A stretch of DNA of 64,000 nucleotides from Symsagittifera roscoffensis (Eukaryota > Xenacoelomorpha > Acoela > Convolutidae), in NCBI RefSeq assembly GCF_963678635.1, contig NC_087064.1, forward strand, positions 63,481,548 to 63,545,547, written 5' to 3'. Positions 44,760-56,059 of the stretch are shown here, one piece after another. Under the pieces are notes generated by a model that made no database searches, was not told the DNA's origin, and saw only the letters and a list, made by a program, of their open reading frames with translations. Position 1 is the stretch's first letter. Each line of letters begins with the position of its first letter. A program made the position numbers and the translations under genes.

Positions 44760-47032
44760 TATGATACAATACAATACAATACAAAACAATACAATACAAT
44801 ACAATACAATAAAAGACAAACAATACAATACAAAACAATAAAACAAAAATGATACAATACATTACAATGCAATAAAATACAATACAATACAAAACAAAAC
44901 AATACAAAACAATACAATACAAGACAATACAATACAATACAAAAAAAATACAATACAATCCAATACAATACAACACAATACAATACAATACAAAACAATA
45001 CAATAAAATACAATACAATACAAAACAATACAATACAATACAATACAATGCAAAATAAAACAATACAATACAAAACAATCCGATACAATACAATACAGTA
45101 CATCACAATACAAAACAATACAATACAATACAATACAATACAATACAATACAATACAATACAATACAATACAATACAATACAATACAATACAATACAATA
45201 CAATACAATACAATACAATACAATACAATACAAAACAATACAATACAAAACAATACAAAACAAATCAACCCGTTACAATACAATACAAACAATACAATAC
45301 AATACAATACAATACAATACAAAAAAAACAATCCGTTACAATACAATACAAACAATACAATACAATACAATACAATACAATACAAAACAATACAAAACAG
45401 TACAACACAATACAAAACAAAACAAAACAATACAATATAAAACAATCCGATACAATACAATACCAAACCACACTACAAAACAATACAATACAATACAAAA
45501 CAATACAATACAATACAATACAATACAATACAATACAATACAATACAATACAATACAATACAATACAATACAATACAGTACATCACAATACAAAACAATA
45601 CAATACAAAACAAAACAATACAATACAATACATTAAAATACAATACAATACAATACAATACAATACAGTACAAAACAATACAATACAAAATATTACAAAA
45701 TAATACAATACAAAATAAAACAATACATAACAAAACAATCCGATACAATAGAATACAAAAAAAAATACAAAACCATACAATAGAAGACAATACAATACAA
45801 TACAAAACAGTACAGTACAATACAATACAATACAATACAATACAATACAATACAATACAATACAATACAATACAATACAATACAATACAATACAATACAA
45901 TACAATACAATACAAAACAATACATTACAAAATAATAAAATACAAAACAAAACAAAACAATACAAAATAATCCGATACAATACAATACAAAAAAAATACA
46001 AAACCATACAATTCAATACAATACAATACAATACAATACAAAACAGTACATCACAATACAATACAATACAATACACTATAATACAATACAAGGCAATACA
46101 CAACAATACAATATATTACAATACAATACAATACAATACAATACAATACAATACAATACAATACAATACAATACAAAACAATACAATACAATACAATACA
46201 ATACAATTCAATACAATACAATACAATACAATACAAAACAATACAATACAATACAATACAATGCAAAACAATTCAATACAATACAATACAAAACAATACA
46301 ATTCAAAACAATACAATACAATACAAAAGACTACAATACAATACAATACAATACATACAATACAATACAAGGCAATACACAACAATACAATATATTACAA
46401 TACAATACAATACAATACAATACAATACAATACAATACAATACAATACAAAACAATACAATACAATACAATACAATACAATACAATACAATACAATACAA
46501 TACAATACAATACAATACAATACAATACAATACAATACAATACAAAACAATACAATACAATAAAATACAATGCAAAACAATTCAATACAATACAATACAA
46601 AACAATACAATACAAAACAATACAATACAATACAATACAATGCAAAACAATTCAATACAATACAATACAAAACAATACAATTCAATACAATACAATACAA
46701 TACAAAAGACTACAATACAACACAATACAATACATACAATACAATACAAGGCAATACACAACAATACAATATATTACAATGCAATACAATACAATACAAT
46801 ACAATACAATACAATACAAAACAATACAATACAATACAATACAATACAATACAATTCAATACAATACAATACAATACAATACAATACAATACAATACAAT
46901 ACAAAACAATACAATACAATACAATACAATGCAAAACAATTCAATACAATACAATACAAAACAATACAATTCAATACAATACAATACAATACAATACAAT
47001 ACAATACAATACAATACATTACAATACAATAG
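44760..47032. repeat. 2.3-kb (ACAAT)n pentanucleotide tract with higher-order blocks
   Basis: Almost pure ACAAT repeats with point variants. Both strands stay open for long stretches, giving artificial QYNTI and IVLYC reading frames that are not genes. Variant blocks recur: AGGCAATACACAACAATACA starts at about 46091, 46370 and 46749, and an AAAAGACTACAATACA block occurs at about 46325 and 46705. This shows local duplication within the array. It is intronic to the FN3 gene. Confidence 0.95.
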
Positions 47033-47304
47033 AGTTCAAATTTTAGTTGTTGCCTCCTTAAATATCCCCTTTGGCTATTATATCCCATTTAACCTAAACA
47101 AAATCCCATGTTTTTTGAGAGGTCATCTCGAAGCCGGACAACCAAGTCAATCAAGTCGATCACTTTGAGCCCTCGGAGATGAGTTTAAAAGGAGTCAATT
47201 TTGTTTGTATTTGAGACGGAGTCGTTTATAAAATAGAAAAAATTGATTTTACAAAATTGGCTTAAATAATTGTCGGAACAAAAAATTAACCCTAATTGAT
47301 CTTG

Positions 47305-48003
47305 CAGTGAAAAAATGTACTGTTGCAGCACTGTAACAGTACTGCTCTTTTACTGCAACAGTACTGCAACAGTACTGCTTTTCACAGCTGTAACAGTGCT
47401 GATTTATCTCTGTAACAGTTCTTTTTTTTATCGCTGATTTATCTCTGATCAGAGATGATTTGACGCTGGCGCAGTACTGTAACAGTACTGCTATTTTACT
47501 GCAACAGTACTGCGCCAGCGTCAAATCATCTTTGATCAGAGATAAATCAGCGATAAAAAAAAGAACTGTTACAGAGATAAATCAGCACTGTTACAGCACT
47601 GAAACAGTAGTAAAACAGCATTGAAAAATCGCAAAAAGAGTTAAAAAGCAAAAAAGGCTCTAAGAAACTTCAAAAATAGCGCTAAAAATTGTAAATACAG
47701 CATTGAAAGATTGAATTCACAACAATGACAACAAACAAGAATAGACAACTGATCTAACACTTCAAGTTTGCAGTCAACTTTTCTCAACCCTTCTGATTAT
47801 CAAAGCTTAGTCATTTCTATTTTACTTCGCAAAAAGAAACTGCGTTTTCAGGCGGATTTCAGCTGGTTTTAGCTGTGGCGGTAGCTTTTTTTGATTAACA
47901 AGACAAGTGGCATAACTTTCAATTCAAAAAGTTGAAAAAAATGACAGTATTGTAACAATACTGTTCCAGTACTGCAACAGTACCGTTTTTTCTTGTTTCA
48001 CTG
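47305..48003. mobile_element. TIR element (CAGTGAAA ends) with CAGTACTG subterminal repeats
   Basis: The left end CAGTGAAAAAATGTACTGTTGCAG and the right end form an imperfect inverted repeat: the right end, read inverted, starts CAGTGAAACAAGAAAAAACG and continues with GTACTGTTGCAG. Several CAGTACTG words lie just inside the left end and in the centre, as expected for subterminal transposase sites of hAT-like elements (family knowledge). No transposase is present, so this would be non-autonomous. Flanking 8-mers (TGATCTTG, GGTTTTTT) do not match, so the target duplication is unconfirmed. Confidence 0.5.
47388..47596. repeat. Near-perfect ~100-bp-arm palindrome
   Basis: The left arm 47388-47490 and right arm 47501-47596 are reverse complements with one or two mismatches, including an 8-base T/A run and TGATCAGAGAT. 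They are separated by only ~10 bp (CTATTTTACT). A stable hairpin or cruciform is expected. It lies inside the TIR element at 47305-48003. Confidence 0.9.
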
Positions 48004-48214
48004 GGTTTTTTCCTGGAAAGTACTGAAAAATTTATTGATACTGGCAGACCAAACCTGGTTATTTCTTCTCCATCTTTTTTGTTCCGGCCATTTGAAAAAC
48101 GGGGAGGAATTTGGTATTCGAGTGTGTTTCATTTTTTTCTTTGTTTTCCACGCAAAGTCAATAACCACAAATAGTAATCGGAATGGGTCGAGTGATATAT
48201 CACGTTGAAGCCTT

Positions 48215-48650
48215 TTCAGTCGCGAATCGAACGACATTATGAAACATTCAAAAAATTTTCCTTGCATGCAGAAAAATAGCTTTAAAACTTTTGATTTAAT
48301 AGGTTACAATAGCTTAATTTAAGCTGTGAAACCTTAGTCTTACTCGAATAAAAGTAGCTGTTTGAGTTTTCTAGCGCGTTTCTGAATAGAAAACCTCAAA
48401 TATTCAAAAAGGGTGATTATTTTGTTATTCTAGTCATTTTTCTGCAAAAATTGTTTTTTTTCTTCAATTTGCTGATTTTACTATGAATGCCTTATCTCTA
48501 GTTTTTTCGTTCAGCTCCTATTATCACGCCAAGCTCAAATAAATACGAGACTAATTTGCAGACACTTTTTCGTTGTATTTTTTGAGACTATGGTCGGTAC
48601 AGTTTGTGCTACTTGCACTGTAACCGGCTATCCTAGTTCTAACTGTGATT
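48215..48650. repeat. Intronic segment duplicated at 53745-54130
   Basis: Shares GAACGACATTATG-like, GACACTTTTTCG-like and especially AGACTATGGTCGGTACA and CACTGTAACCGGCTATC blocks with 53745-54130. In both places it lies directly downstream of an FN3 exon on the gene strand, suggesting that exon and intron were duplicated together. Confidence 0.6.
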
Positions 48651-48663
48651 GTTGCTAGCTTAC

Positions 48664-49114
48664 TTGAGAATCCACCCATGTTGTACGCCTTCCACTAAGA
48701 ATTCGAGGTGTATGGAGTGTGTGGTGACTTGTGGAGAGTAGGAGTACTGACTGGGTCTGTCTGGGAAGGTCACTTCGGTGATGGAGTACTCCCTTACCAT
48801 GGGGATAAAGCCCCTGCTGAGGGACTTGATGTCGAACTGGTAGTGACCTCCGGGTTTCAAATCCTCGAACCACACCACCTGATGGAGGAGGAAGGGTCTG
48901 GTGGTGATGAAGGGCACAATGTCAGAGGTCCGCAGGTGGATCTGATGCTCGTGACCCACTCCCGAGTCAGTCTCAATCCCCAGTCGGATCCTCCTCGGCT
49001 CCCCAACGACTGTATCCGTCGTGATCCTGTTCTTGTCTGTGTAAGTCGGCTGTACAATCTCCATTACCACTCCCTCTTTGAGGTGGCTGAAGGCTTTGAA
49101 GAAGATCGAGTACT
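48664..49114 (-). CDS. FN3-repeat gene, 451-bp exon with one whole and two partial FN3 domains
   Basis: The acceptor is CATTTCATTTCAG|AGTAC (entry phase 1) and the donor ATTCTCAA|GTAAGC (exit phase 2). It starts with YSIFFKAFSHLKEGVVMEIV, the end of the FN3 domain begun in the previous exon. A full domain follows, with VGEPRRIRLGIETDSGVGH, VVWFEDLKPGGHYQFDIKSL and REYSITEVTFPDRPS. It ends with the first half of the next domain, THSIHLEFLVEGVQHGWIL. The transition from a phase-1 entry to the repeated phase-2 pattern places it at the start of the duplicated exon series. Confidence 0.8.
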
Positions 49115-49518
49115 CTGAAATGAAATGTATAGCAAGGTCAACAGCAAGTGTCTGAAATTGAGTGAAAGAATGACCCAACGTGTGGCCTCTATTGCGTGAA
49201 AGAGCTGATTGCAATTTCAGTAAAGGCTGATTGCTGAATTCAGGTTGGTCTGGGAAACGCTGATGACAGATCAAAAATATAAGCAAACATCTTTTATATA
49301 TACGATTATTGATAATATGGAGAATGAATTCAAACGAAAACCAAGTGTTTTCATTTAAAGAATTCTGCTTTTAGGTTCATCAAAAAGTAGACAAATTTTA
49401 GACTTCAGTTCAAAGTTTTTTTTATAGTTTTTGACTTTCCTGTGTAAGTGATGTTCTAATATGTTTTTGAGATATGAAAAAAAAAGACTCTTTCCACATC
49501 AACATAACACAATGTAAC

Positions 49519-49778
49519 CTTGGCCTGCAGTGAGGCCAGTGATGTGGATCTGTGCAGCTGTGACGTCCACATCACAGACGCCCCCCTGCGACTCTGCACA
49601 CACTCCGTCCACCGGCACATTCCAAATATGGTAGTTGTCTCCCACTCCCTCCAGGGTCCAGTTGAAGCTCAGAGTCTTCTCGTACATGCTCCTCCCAACC
49701 ACTTCCACTCTGGCGGGCGAGAGGGACTCCTCTACTTGCAGAGGGAAGTGCAGGTCAAACACTCCTTGGTAGAGAGCC
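49519..49778 (-). CDS. FN3-repeat gene, 260-bp exon with most of one FN3 domain
   Basis: Acceptor GTTTGTTTCAG|GGCTC (entry phase 2), donor GGCCAAG|GTTACA (exit phase 1). The peptide reads ALYQGVFDLHFPLQVEE, then the FN3 start SPARVEVVGRSMYEKTLSFN and WTLEGVGDNYHIWNVPVDG with its conserved Trp, then IHITGLTAGQ. The last splits a Glu codon and continues in the next exon as EYSIFFKAF. This is the textbook FN3 strand order. Two Cys in the central loop (VCAESQGGVC) may pair. Phases join cleanly to 54216 upstream and 49114 downstream. Confidence 0.85.
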
Positions 49779-49994
49779 CTGAAACAAACTCATCTTCACT
49801 ATTTCGAAGACAGAGAAGAGAAGAAGAACTAAAAACCAATTTGGTTCATTTTCACTGCTGTTCTTGATAAACTTCGAAAAACCATTGAACAGGAACATTA
49901 CGAGGCCAAACTGTGCACTGGATAGGCGCACAATTTTGTGTCTGTATGTTACTGGATTCCAGAGGCAAGTCTTTATACGTGTTCCTTAATGTAA

Positions 49995-50415
49995 ACGGAT
50001 TCCGCATACAAAATTTTCGTAGACTCCGCGTGCAAATATCTGCAACGTAAAGTTTGTCCGCAATTTAGTTTTGTTGCGGACTCCGCAACGAACGATTTCA
50101 AGTAGTTGTTCCCGATTCCGCAAATGTAAGTGGGACCCGCAAAATTACGCGGATTCTGCTTACAATTTTAGGAATCCGCTTACAATTTGCGGATTCCACG
50201 ACAGCTCAAGTTTAAAAAACACATGAATTTGCTAATAGATTCCACAAAATGTTGCGGATTCCACAAATTTTGTTGCATATTCCGCAAAACTACCTGTGTT
50301 TGGAGCGATTTTGAGCAATACAGTGTTTTAGCTATTTGTCCATCGAATCCAAAACAGCAAGAAGATAAAAGAAAAATAGCAATGTTGCGGATTCCGCAAC
50401 AATTATGTTTAGGGC
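49995..50415. repeat. Dense cluster of GCGGATTCCGC-type motifs (right cluster)
   Basis: Roughly ten variants of TTGCGGATTCCGCAA occur in 420 bp (for example near 49998, 50086, 50112, 50150, 50170, 50186, 50262, 50278 and 50387), with irregular 20-60 bp spacing. Many are short palindromes. A smaller cluster of the same word is at 1046-1258. No gene is supported here or between 50416 and 51079. Confidence 0.7.
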
Positions 50416-51079
50416 CTGTTGCCGAATCCACTTAAAATTCACAAAATGCACAGTTTGGCATCGTAATGAAAATGATTTTAAGTTTTTGAACAACAGTATT
50501 TGAAATTGGGTTCCCCGCATTTGAGTCCTATGAATGAAAATCGATCTAACTGAATTTCATTCTCAGTGTCCACAAACAGAAAAAATATCGATTATAATTA
50601 ATTAAAAATGGATTGTAATATTAGTTTGATTCGAGGCAACAAAATCCTTTTTGAATCAACCATAATCTTTTTTTTCACTGACAATGAAATTCAATAAGAA
50701 ACAAATTTTTTTCCATTTTTTTGATATAAGAACATTTTGACGAACATAAAGTCTTTTCTATATTTTAAACTAAAGTTGGTTACTTGTTGTTCGATTTAAT
50801 TTTTTTTTCTGCGCAACTTGGTGTTTTTATTACTTTTTTGTTAGTAAATCTAAATAAAATTTCGATATTCTTATTACTTTTTTAAGTTACTAAACAAAAT
50901 TTTATGTTCCATTCAACAATTTTCTTAAATTATTAGAAACTTTGGGGGGAAGTAAACTGTAGGTGGACGAATCCCCCTTCCGTTAAGTCTCCCTTTAATT
51001 TTTGGTTTTGTGAAAACTGACAACAAAAATTCAATTTTTTATCCATAAAATTCCAATTCGAAACGCTTTTAAAAAAATT

Positions 51080-53385
51080 TTGGTGGTGACATATATCATT
51101 ACGGGGATAAGTTAAACAAAAGGAGTTTCATTGTCAACGATTTAAGTTATACACGATTGAGATGAATACATGAACATTTCACTGTGTTAAATTGAGCGGT
51201 GTTAAAATGTAGGACAACGGTATTAGGCAGCAGCTTAACCCAAGGGAGTGTTCTCATAGTGGAGGGACCGATTGATCGAAAAGTTTTAAACATTCACAAT
51301 CGGTTGCGGTTCCTATTGGCCAAATGACTTTTTCGCAAAACCAAAATCATTATCAACAGAAAGTGAATTATGGCAACACAGCAAACATCTGATCCTCAAT
51401 TTTTTTGTTCTACTTATCTTTGTTTAAAATCTGTTTTTTTTTCCAATGCTCCACTTAGACTTCGCATTATTTATTTAAACTATTTAAAATTATTTTAGCT
51501 TATTTTCCAATCAGTCAGTATCAACTGTGATGGCCTGGATTTATTTGCGTCAATGATATAACCCCGTCAAAATGGTTTTTATCAAGTAACAATACCATCG
51601 GAAGAAGGATCTTTTCTCATTTCAACTGGGATCGCTATAATATTCATTTAAATCAAACTGGCAATTTACAAAAGTCATCAGAGCTTTCCAAAAAACGACA
51701 TGAGACAAGACAATCTATTGTTTTTATTTGGATCTTCGGCTTCAGAATCTTTCATTTCTTTCATACTCTAAAACTGCGAGTTAAATGGTCAAAACTATTG
51801 GGAAAAATTATTTTCCTATCAATTGAAGCTTGTTGAATAAATTCTATCTAAATGCATTTTTGCTGTCAAAAATTTTGTCTAAAGAATCAATTTTTGTGGC
51901 AAACTTAGACTTAAATAATGTATTACATGATTCAATACTATCCACTTTTCAGATACAAAAAATTTCATAAAAACCATTATAATTGATATGTTTTTTCCGT
52001 ATAGCTGTTTTAGTTTTCTGCCTAAAGCTCGAGAAAAAAATTATTTGGCGCAAGTTTGTATATATCACTATATGTTTTTTAATGCAAAAGCAGAAAGTTT
52101 TACTTTCTGGAGATCGGTTAAAATATGCGCGAACTTATGAACCGTGGTCTTTTTTCCCTTGCACCTTAAACGTTTACATCCAAACCCCGCCCAACCTGCG
52201 ACTGTTGGGTAAAGGAAAATTTGGTTGAAGTGTACATCTGGATTTTGACAAATAAAACGTCAAAGAAATAGCATAAAATAACGTAAAATAACGCAAAGTT
52301 GATCAATAGGAGTTATATGGATAATGATTTAAGTTTACAGGAGTGAGATGGATACATAAACTTTTGAAGTTGTAAAATTGAGCGGTGTTAAAAAGTAGGA
52401 CAGTGGTATTATGCAGCATTTTAACTAAAGGATGTTTTCTCATGATAGAGTGATCGAATGTTGGAAAAGTTTTGACAAATCAGAATCGGTTCGTGTTACT
52501 ATTGGATAAATGATTTTTGCAAAACAAAAAACCAAGGTCCTTTAAAAAATTGAAGTATGCAGCAGAGCAAAACTTTGCTGTACAATTCTTGCAAAAATAA
52601 GACGCATTTTTTAGTTCTTTTTCTCATTATCTGTTTTAGGTTTTTTCCAATGCCCCAATTAGACTTCGCATTATTTAAAAAAAATTTCGTCATCTTATTT
52701 TTTAATTGGTCATTATTGAAAGTAATGGTCCGCATTGATTGGATTTTTGAGATGTTCGTTAATGATATAATCCCGTCAAAAAGTTGTTTTATCCAGTAAA
52801 TGTCCTTTAGAAGAAGGAACTTACCTCAATTTGTCTCGGAACGCTATAGTATTCATCAAATTGGTAATTTTCAAGCTCTCACAGCTTTTCAATAAATGAC
52901 ATGGGACAAAACAAAACAATAAATTGCTTCAGCTTTTTTATCCCTTTCATCTCTTTTATACTCTAATATTGCGACTTAAAAGATTGAAACTGTTCGGCTA
53001 AAGTGTATCATCCTAGCGCCTTGGATTTTTTTTGCTTCAAATTTATCATAAATGATTTTTGCTGTCAATAATTTTGTATAGAGAATCGTCTATTGTGGCA
53101 AAAGTAGACCGTGTAACGGATTCAAAACAATCAATTTTTTTGTAACAACATTTTTAATAAAAGTCTTTACAATTGATTACTTTTTTCTGCATAAAACTTA
53201 ATTTTCTGCCTAACACTAATGAAAACTGAATATTTCGAGCAAAAAAGTGTTTTTTACGATTTGAATTTTATGCAAAATCAGAAAATTTTAATTCCTTGTT
53301 TTTGACAAAAACATGTGCGAGCTTATGAAATGTGGTCACTTTTCCATTGTGCCTTAAACTTTCACTTCCAAACCCCCTTTGGTAC
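51080..53385. repeat. Tandem duplication of a ~1.15-kb non-coding unit
   Basis: 51080-~52205 and ~52280-53385 align in the same orientation with moderate divergence. Shared blocks include AAATTGAGCGGTGTTAAAA, GTAGGACA, CAATTAGACTTCGCATTATT-like text, and near the ends GCGAACTTATGAACCGTGGT against GCGAGCTTATGAAATGTGGT. The second copy runs into the hAT-like MITE. No coding sequence is recognised. Confidence 0.75.
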
Positions 53386-53389
53386 TTTT

Positions 53390-53733
53390 TAAGAAATCCA
53401 CTTTTGGCCGACCGAACCTAAAATTTTTCTAAAGGCGCCTTTCGCGCCAATATTTACTAATTTTGAGGGGGGAGCGCGCGCCGAAAAAACGCAATTTTTT
53501 GGTCAAAATTTTCCAAAAAGTGCCTAAAAACGCCTTTTTTGACTGTTTTTTTTTTCAAAAATTTGCCTGCGGCGCAGAAAATTTTGCCTAAATAGGGGCA
53601 AAACAGTGCTTTGGGAGAGCTCAAAAAAAATCAATTTGGTCGACCTAAAAAAAAAAGGTCGTCAAAATTTTCGATTTCTTTTTGAAAATCCGCCCCCGCC
53701 CCCCCTCGAGAAAATCCTGGATCCGCCCCCCTG
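53390..53733 (-). repeat. hAT-like MITE, inverted copy
   Basis: Ends at 53733 with GGATCCGCCCCCCTG, the reverse of the CAGGGG(C)GGATC terminus, preceded by the C-run and TCGAGAAAATCC. The interior (CTTTTTGACTG, GCGCGCGCCG, TTGGCCGACCG) matches 19357-19690 inverted. The opposite end is not clean. Confidence 0.6.
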
Positions 53734-53744
53734 CTTCATATGAA

Positions 53745-54130
53745 AAAATTTTTAGCCGTGATTCCAACGACATTTAAAAAATTTAAACCGTTTAGATTAG
53801 CTTATTCTTGCATATTTTTAGTTTGACTCAAGTAAAGTTAGCTTGGAATTCAAATTTCTGGATCAAAAATCTGAAAAAATAGTTTGAATAAACTTTTAAG
53901 TTATTTTTGAGTTTTTTTCATTTTTTTGAAATTGTTGTCCAGGTTACCTATTTTATTATGACAGCCAAATATGCCTAAAATGTAGTAGTTTTTGTTCCTT
54001 TTCTTGCTTCACACAGGGAACCCACACTAATTTGAAAAAAAAGACGACTTTTATGTGTGTTTTTTAAGACTATGGTCGGAACATTCTGTTTTACCTGCAC
54101 CGTAACCAGCTATCATTGTTTAGAGTTGAA
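53745..54130. repeat. Intronic segment duplicated at 48215-48650
   Basis: Partner of 48215-48650; see AGACTATGGTCGGAACA and CACCGTAACCAGCTATC near 54067-54115. It lies just downstream of the FN3 exon at 54216 on the gene strand. Confidence 0.6.
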
Positions 54131-54215
54131 GGTGGCTGTTTAGCTGTAATTAATTACGACAGCTGCAATTTTATATCAATGCAGTATATGGAAAGGGAGA
54201 GAAAAGAAGTCTCAC

Positions 54216-54370
54216 CGAATGTGGGCTTGGTATTTCATTCCTGGGATGAGATTGGCGAACACGTATCTTCTGGTCGCTGAGGTCACACCTCCCTCCACAA
54301 CTGTGGCTGCAGACACATTCTCAAACTGCCCTCGATGCTCCTCATTTGTGAGTGTCGCTTCCTGAACATC
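54216..54370 (-). CDS. FN3-repeat gene, most upstream exon in the window (155 bp)
   Basis: Acceptor TGTCCGTTACAG|GATG (entry phase 0), donor CCCACATTCG|GTGAGA (exit phase 2). It encodes DVQEATLTNEEHRGQF, then ENVSAATVVEGGVTS and RRYVFANLIPGMKYQAHI. The last is a typical end of an FN3 domain (Y-x-F-x-x-L-x-P-G-x-x-Y-x-A-x-I). Its split codon is completed as Arg by the first base of the exon at 49778, and FN3 sequence continues in frame. The gene's 5' exons lie to the right or outside the window; none was recognised in 54371-55829. Confidence 0.78.
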
Positions 54371-55829
54371 CTGTAACGGACAAACATTTTTCACGGATTA
54401 AAACACTTATTCTTAAACTGTTCGTGAAATGCTAAACAAACTAAGAAGCTTAAAAAGCCCTTAAGATAACAATGGAAAAACCATCATGACAAGACTTCAG
54501 CTCGTACTAGCATTGCCGTGAACAAACCTATAAGCCATATCTGTCGACTGCTCTTTTTAGTGTCTGAAATGTGAAAGTGAGAAAAAGAATAAAAGAGAGT
54601 TTTTTCCTCCGAGCCATCCTTCACCACGCAAACCTGACCGAACCAGTTTTGAGCAAGAGTTATGGCTCAAAGCGTAAAGTGTTCGGGTGTTGACCTTGAC
54701 AGCAGACTCAGTTTTGACAGTCATGTTCAACCGTGAATACAAAATTACGCGTAAAACTCTCAGATTTGAGAAGTTGATAGTAAAGCTGGCTTAACCCCCG
54801 GGTTAACTACTACTGCTTATCATGCATTTTCATATATGTCCATTCCATGGGAAAAATGCTTGTCATCTAATTTTGGTCGAAAAAAAAATATACGATAAGC
54901 ATTTTTTCAATCGAACTTTTTTTGCAAATTACCTTACCTTAAATTGGTTTAAACTCAAACAATACAAGTTAGTGGAAGTTGTGGCTACATGAAAGCCACT
55001 ATGGCATAAAAAAAATTGAACAAAAACATTCTTAAAACAATTTCGTAAATGAAAAAAAAATGATATGCATTTTTTCCATAGAAAAAAAAACAAATTTTGA
55101 AGTAGAAAATATCTCCTCTTTTTTGATAGCGACCTCGCTTCTCTGCTCCAATAAACGTTTCACCAAAGAATTGCACGCAAAATTTGATAATGTATGTCTA
55201 TAACGTAATCCAGGTTGAATTTTCCACCCAAGCAAGTGTTTTGTATTAAAAAATAATTATTATTTTTATTTTCCCCATGATAAAATCAACCTCAGTTTGT
55301 AAAAAAAACAAGCTTTTTTTCTCAACCACCAACATTTTCAAAATAAAAAACTTTCTAGCCATATACAAAAAGTTACGTTTTTAGCATATAACTCTGACTA
55401 AAAAAGCTAACATTAATTGTATGGTTATTATCATCAAATGCGATTTTTCTGCGTAGTAACTCCCATTTACACTCTGGGCTTTCTGATTATAGTATTCCTT
55501 GATCATTGTGGTTTTGAAACAAACACAAAACTTCGAAACAAAATTTTTCGTATTTTCATATATGGAAAAAATGCTTGTCTGGAAAAAATGCTAAACTTTA
55601 AAGAGTATGGAAAAAAATGCGTATCATACAATTTCATAGTAAATATAAAAAGTTAGTGACGAGTAGGTTGTGTAGTGAAGGACTTTAATTAATTTTTTGA
55701 TACATGGTAAGTCAATGGTAAAAACTTTTTTTTGGGTTAAAACTTGGAATTTTTATCGGAAAAATTGAAAAACTTTTAAAAAAAACTTCAAAACACGATA
55801 AGATTAGCTATAATTCGACCTAATTTATT
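54371..55829. other. No gene recognised between FN3 exon and PolB array
   Basis: AT-rich. A 61-codon minus frame at 54557-54742 (MTVKTESAVKVNTRTLYAL) has slightly coding-like composition but lacks convincing splice sites in a matching phase. I do not annotate it as an exon. Confidence 0.4.
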
Positions 55830-56059
55830 AGATAATCTTACTTTCTATCTAATTGAAACAAGGCTGAAACCTTCTGAAACTTCGAAAAAAGTTGAATTTT
55901 TGAGAGAAAAAAATTAAATTACAAAGAAAATATATAAAACACTGCTTCGTATTTGAAATTTACCACAACTTTGTAGGAAAACACAAACAAAAAACTGCAT
56001 CGTACAAAAGTTTATTATATTGCATCACTTGTTATAAATTTAAAACAATGCATCAAATC

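Noticed and set aside
44351-44852. Plus-strand ORFs of 131 and 87 codons
   Set aside because: Antisense shadows of the FN3 exon 44433-44705, running into the microsatellite.
44743-47168. Many long ORFs (IVLYC-type on the minus strand, QYNTI-type on the plus strand)
   Set aside because: They are translations of the (ACAAT)n microsatellite, open on both strands; not genes.
48708-49118. 136-codon plus-strand ORF
   Set aside because: It is antisense to the FN3 exon 48664-49114, whose frame has splice sites and domain signature.
54557-54742. Possible further FN3 exon (MTVKTESAVKVNTR)
   Set aside because: No acceptor in matching phase and a stop just upstream; FN3 landmarks absent.
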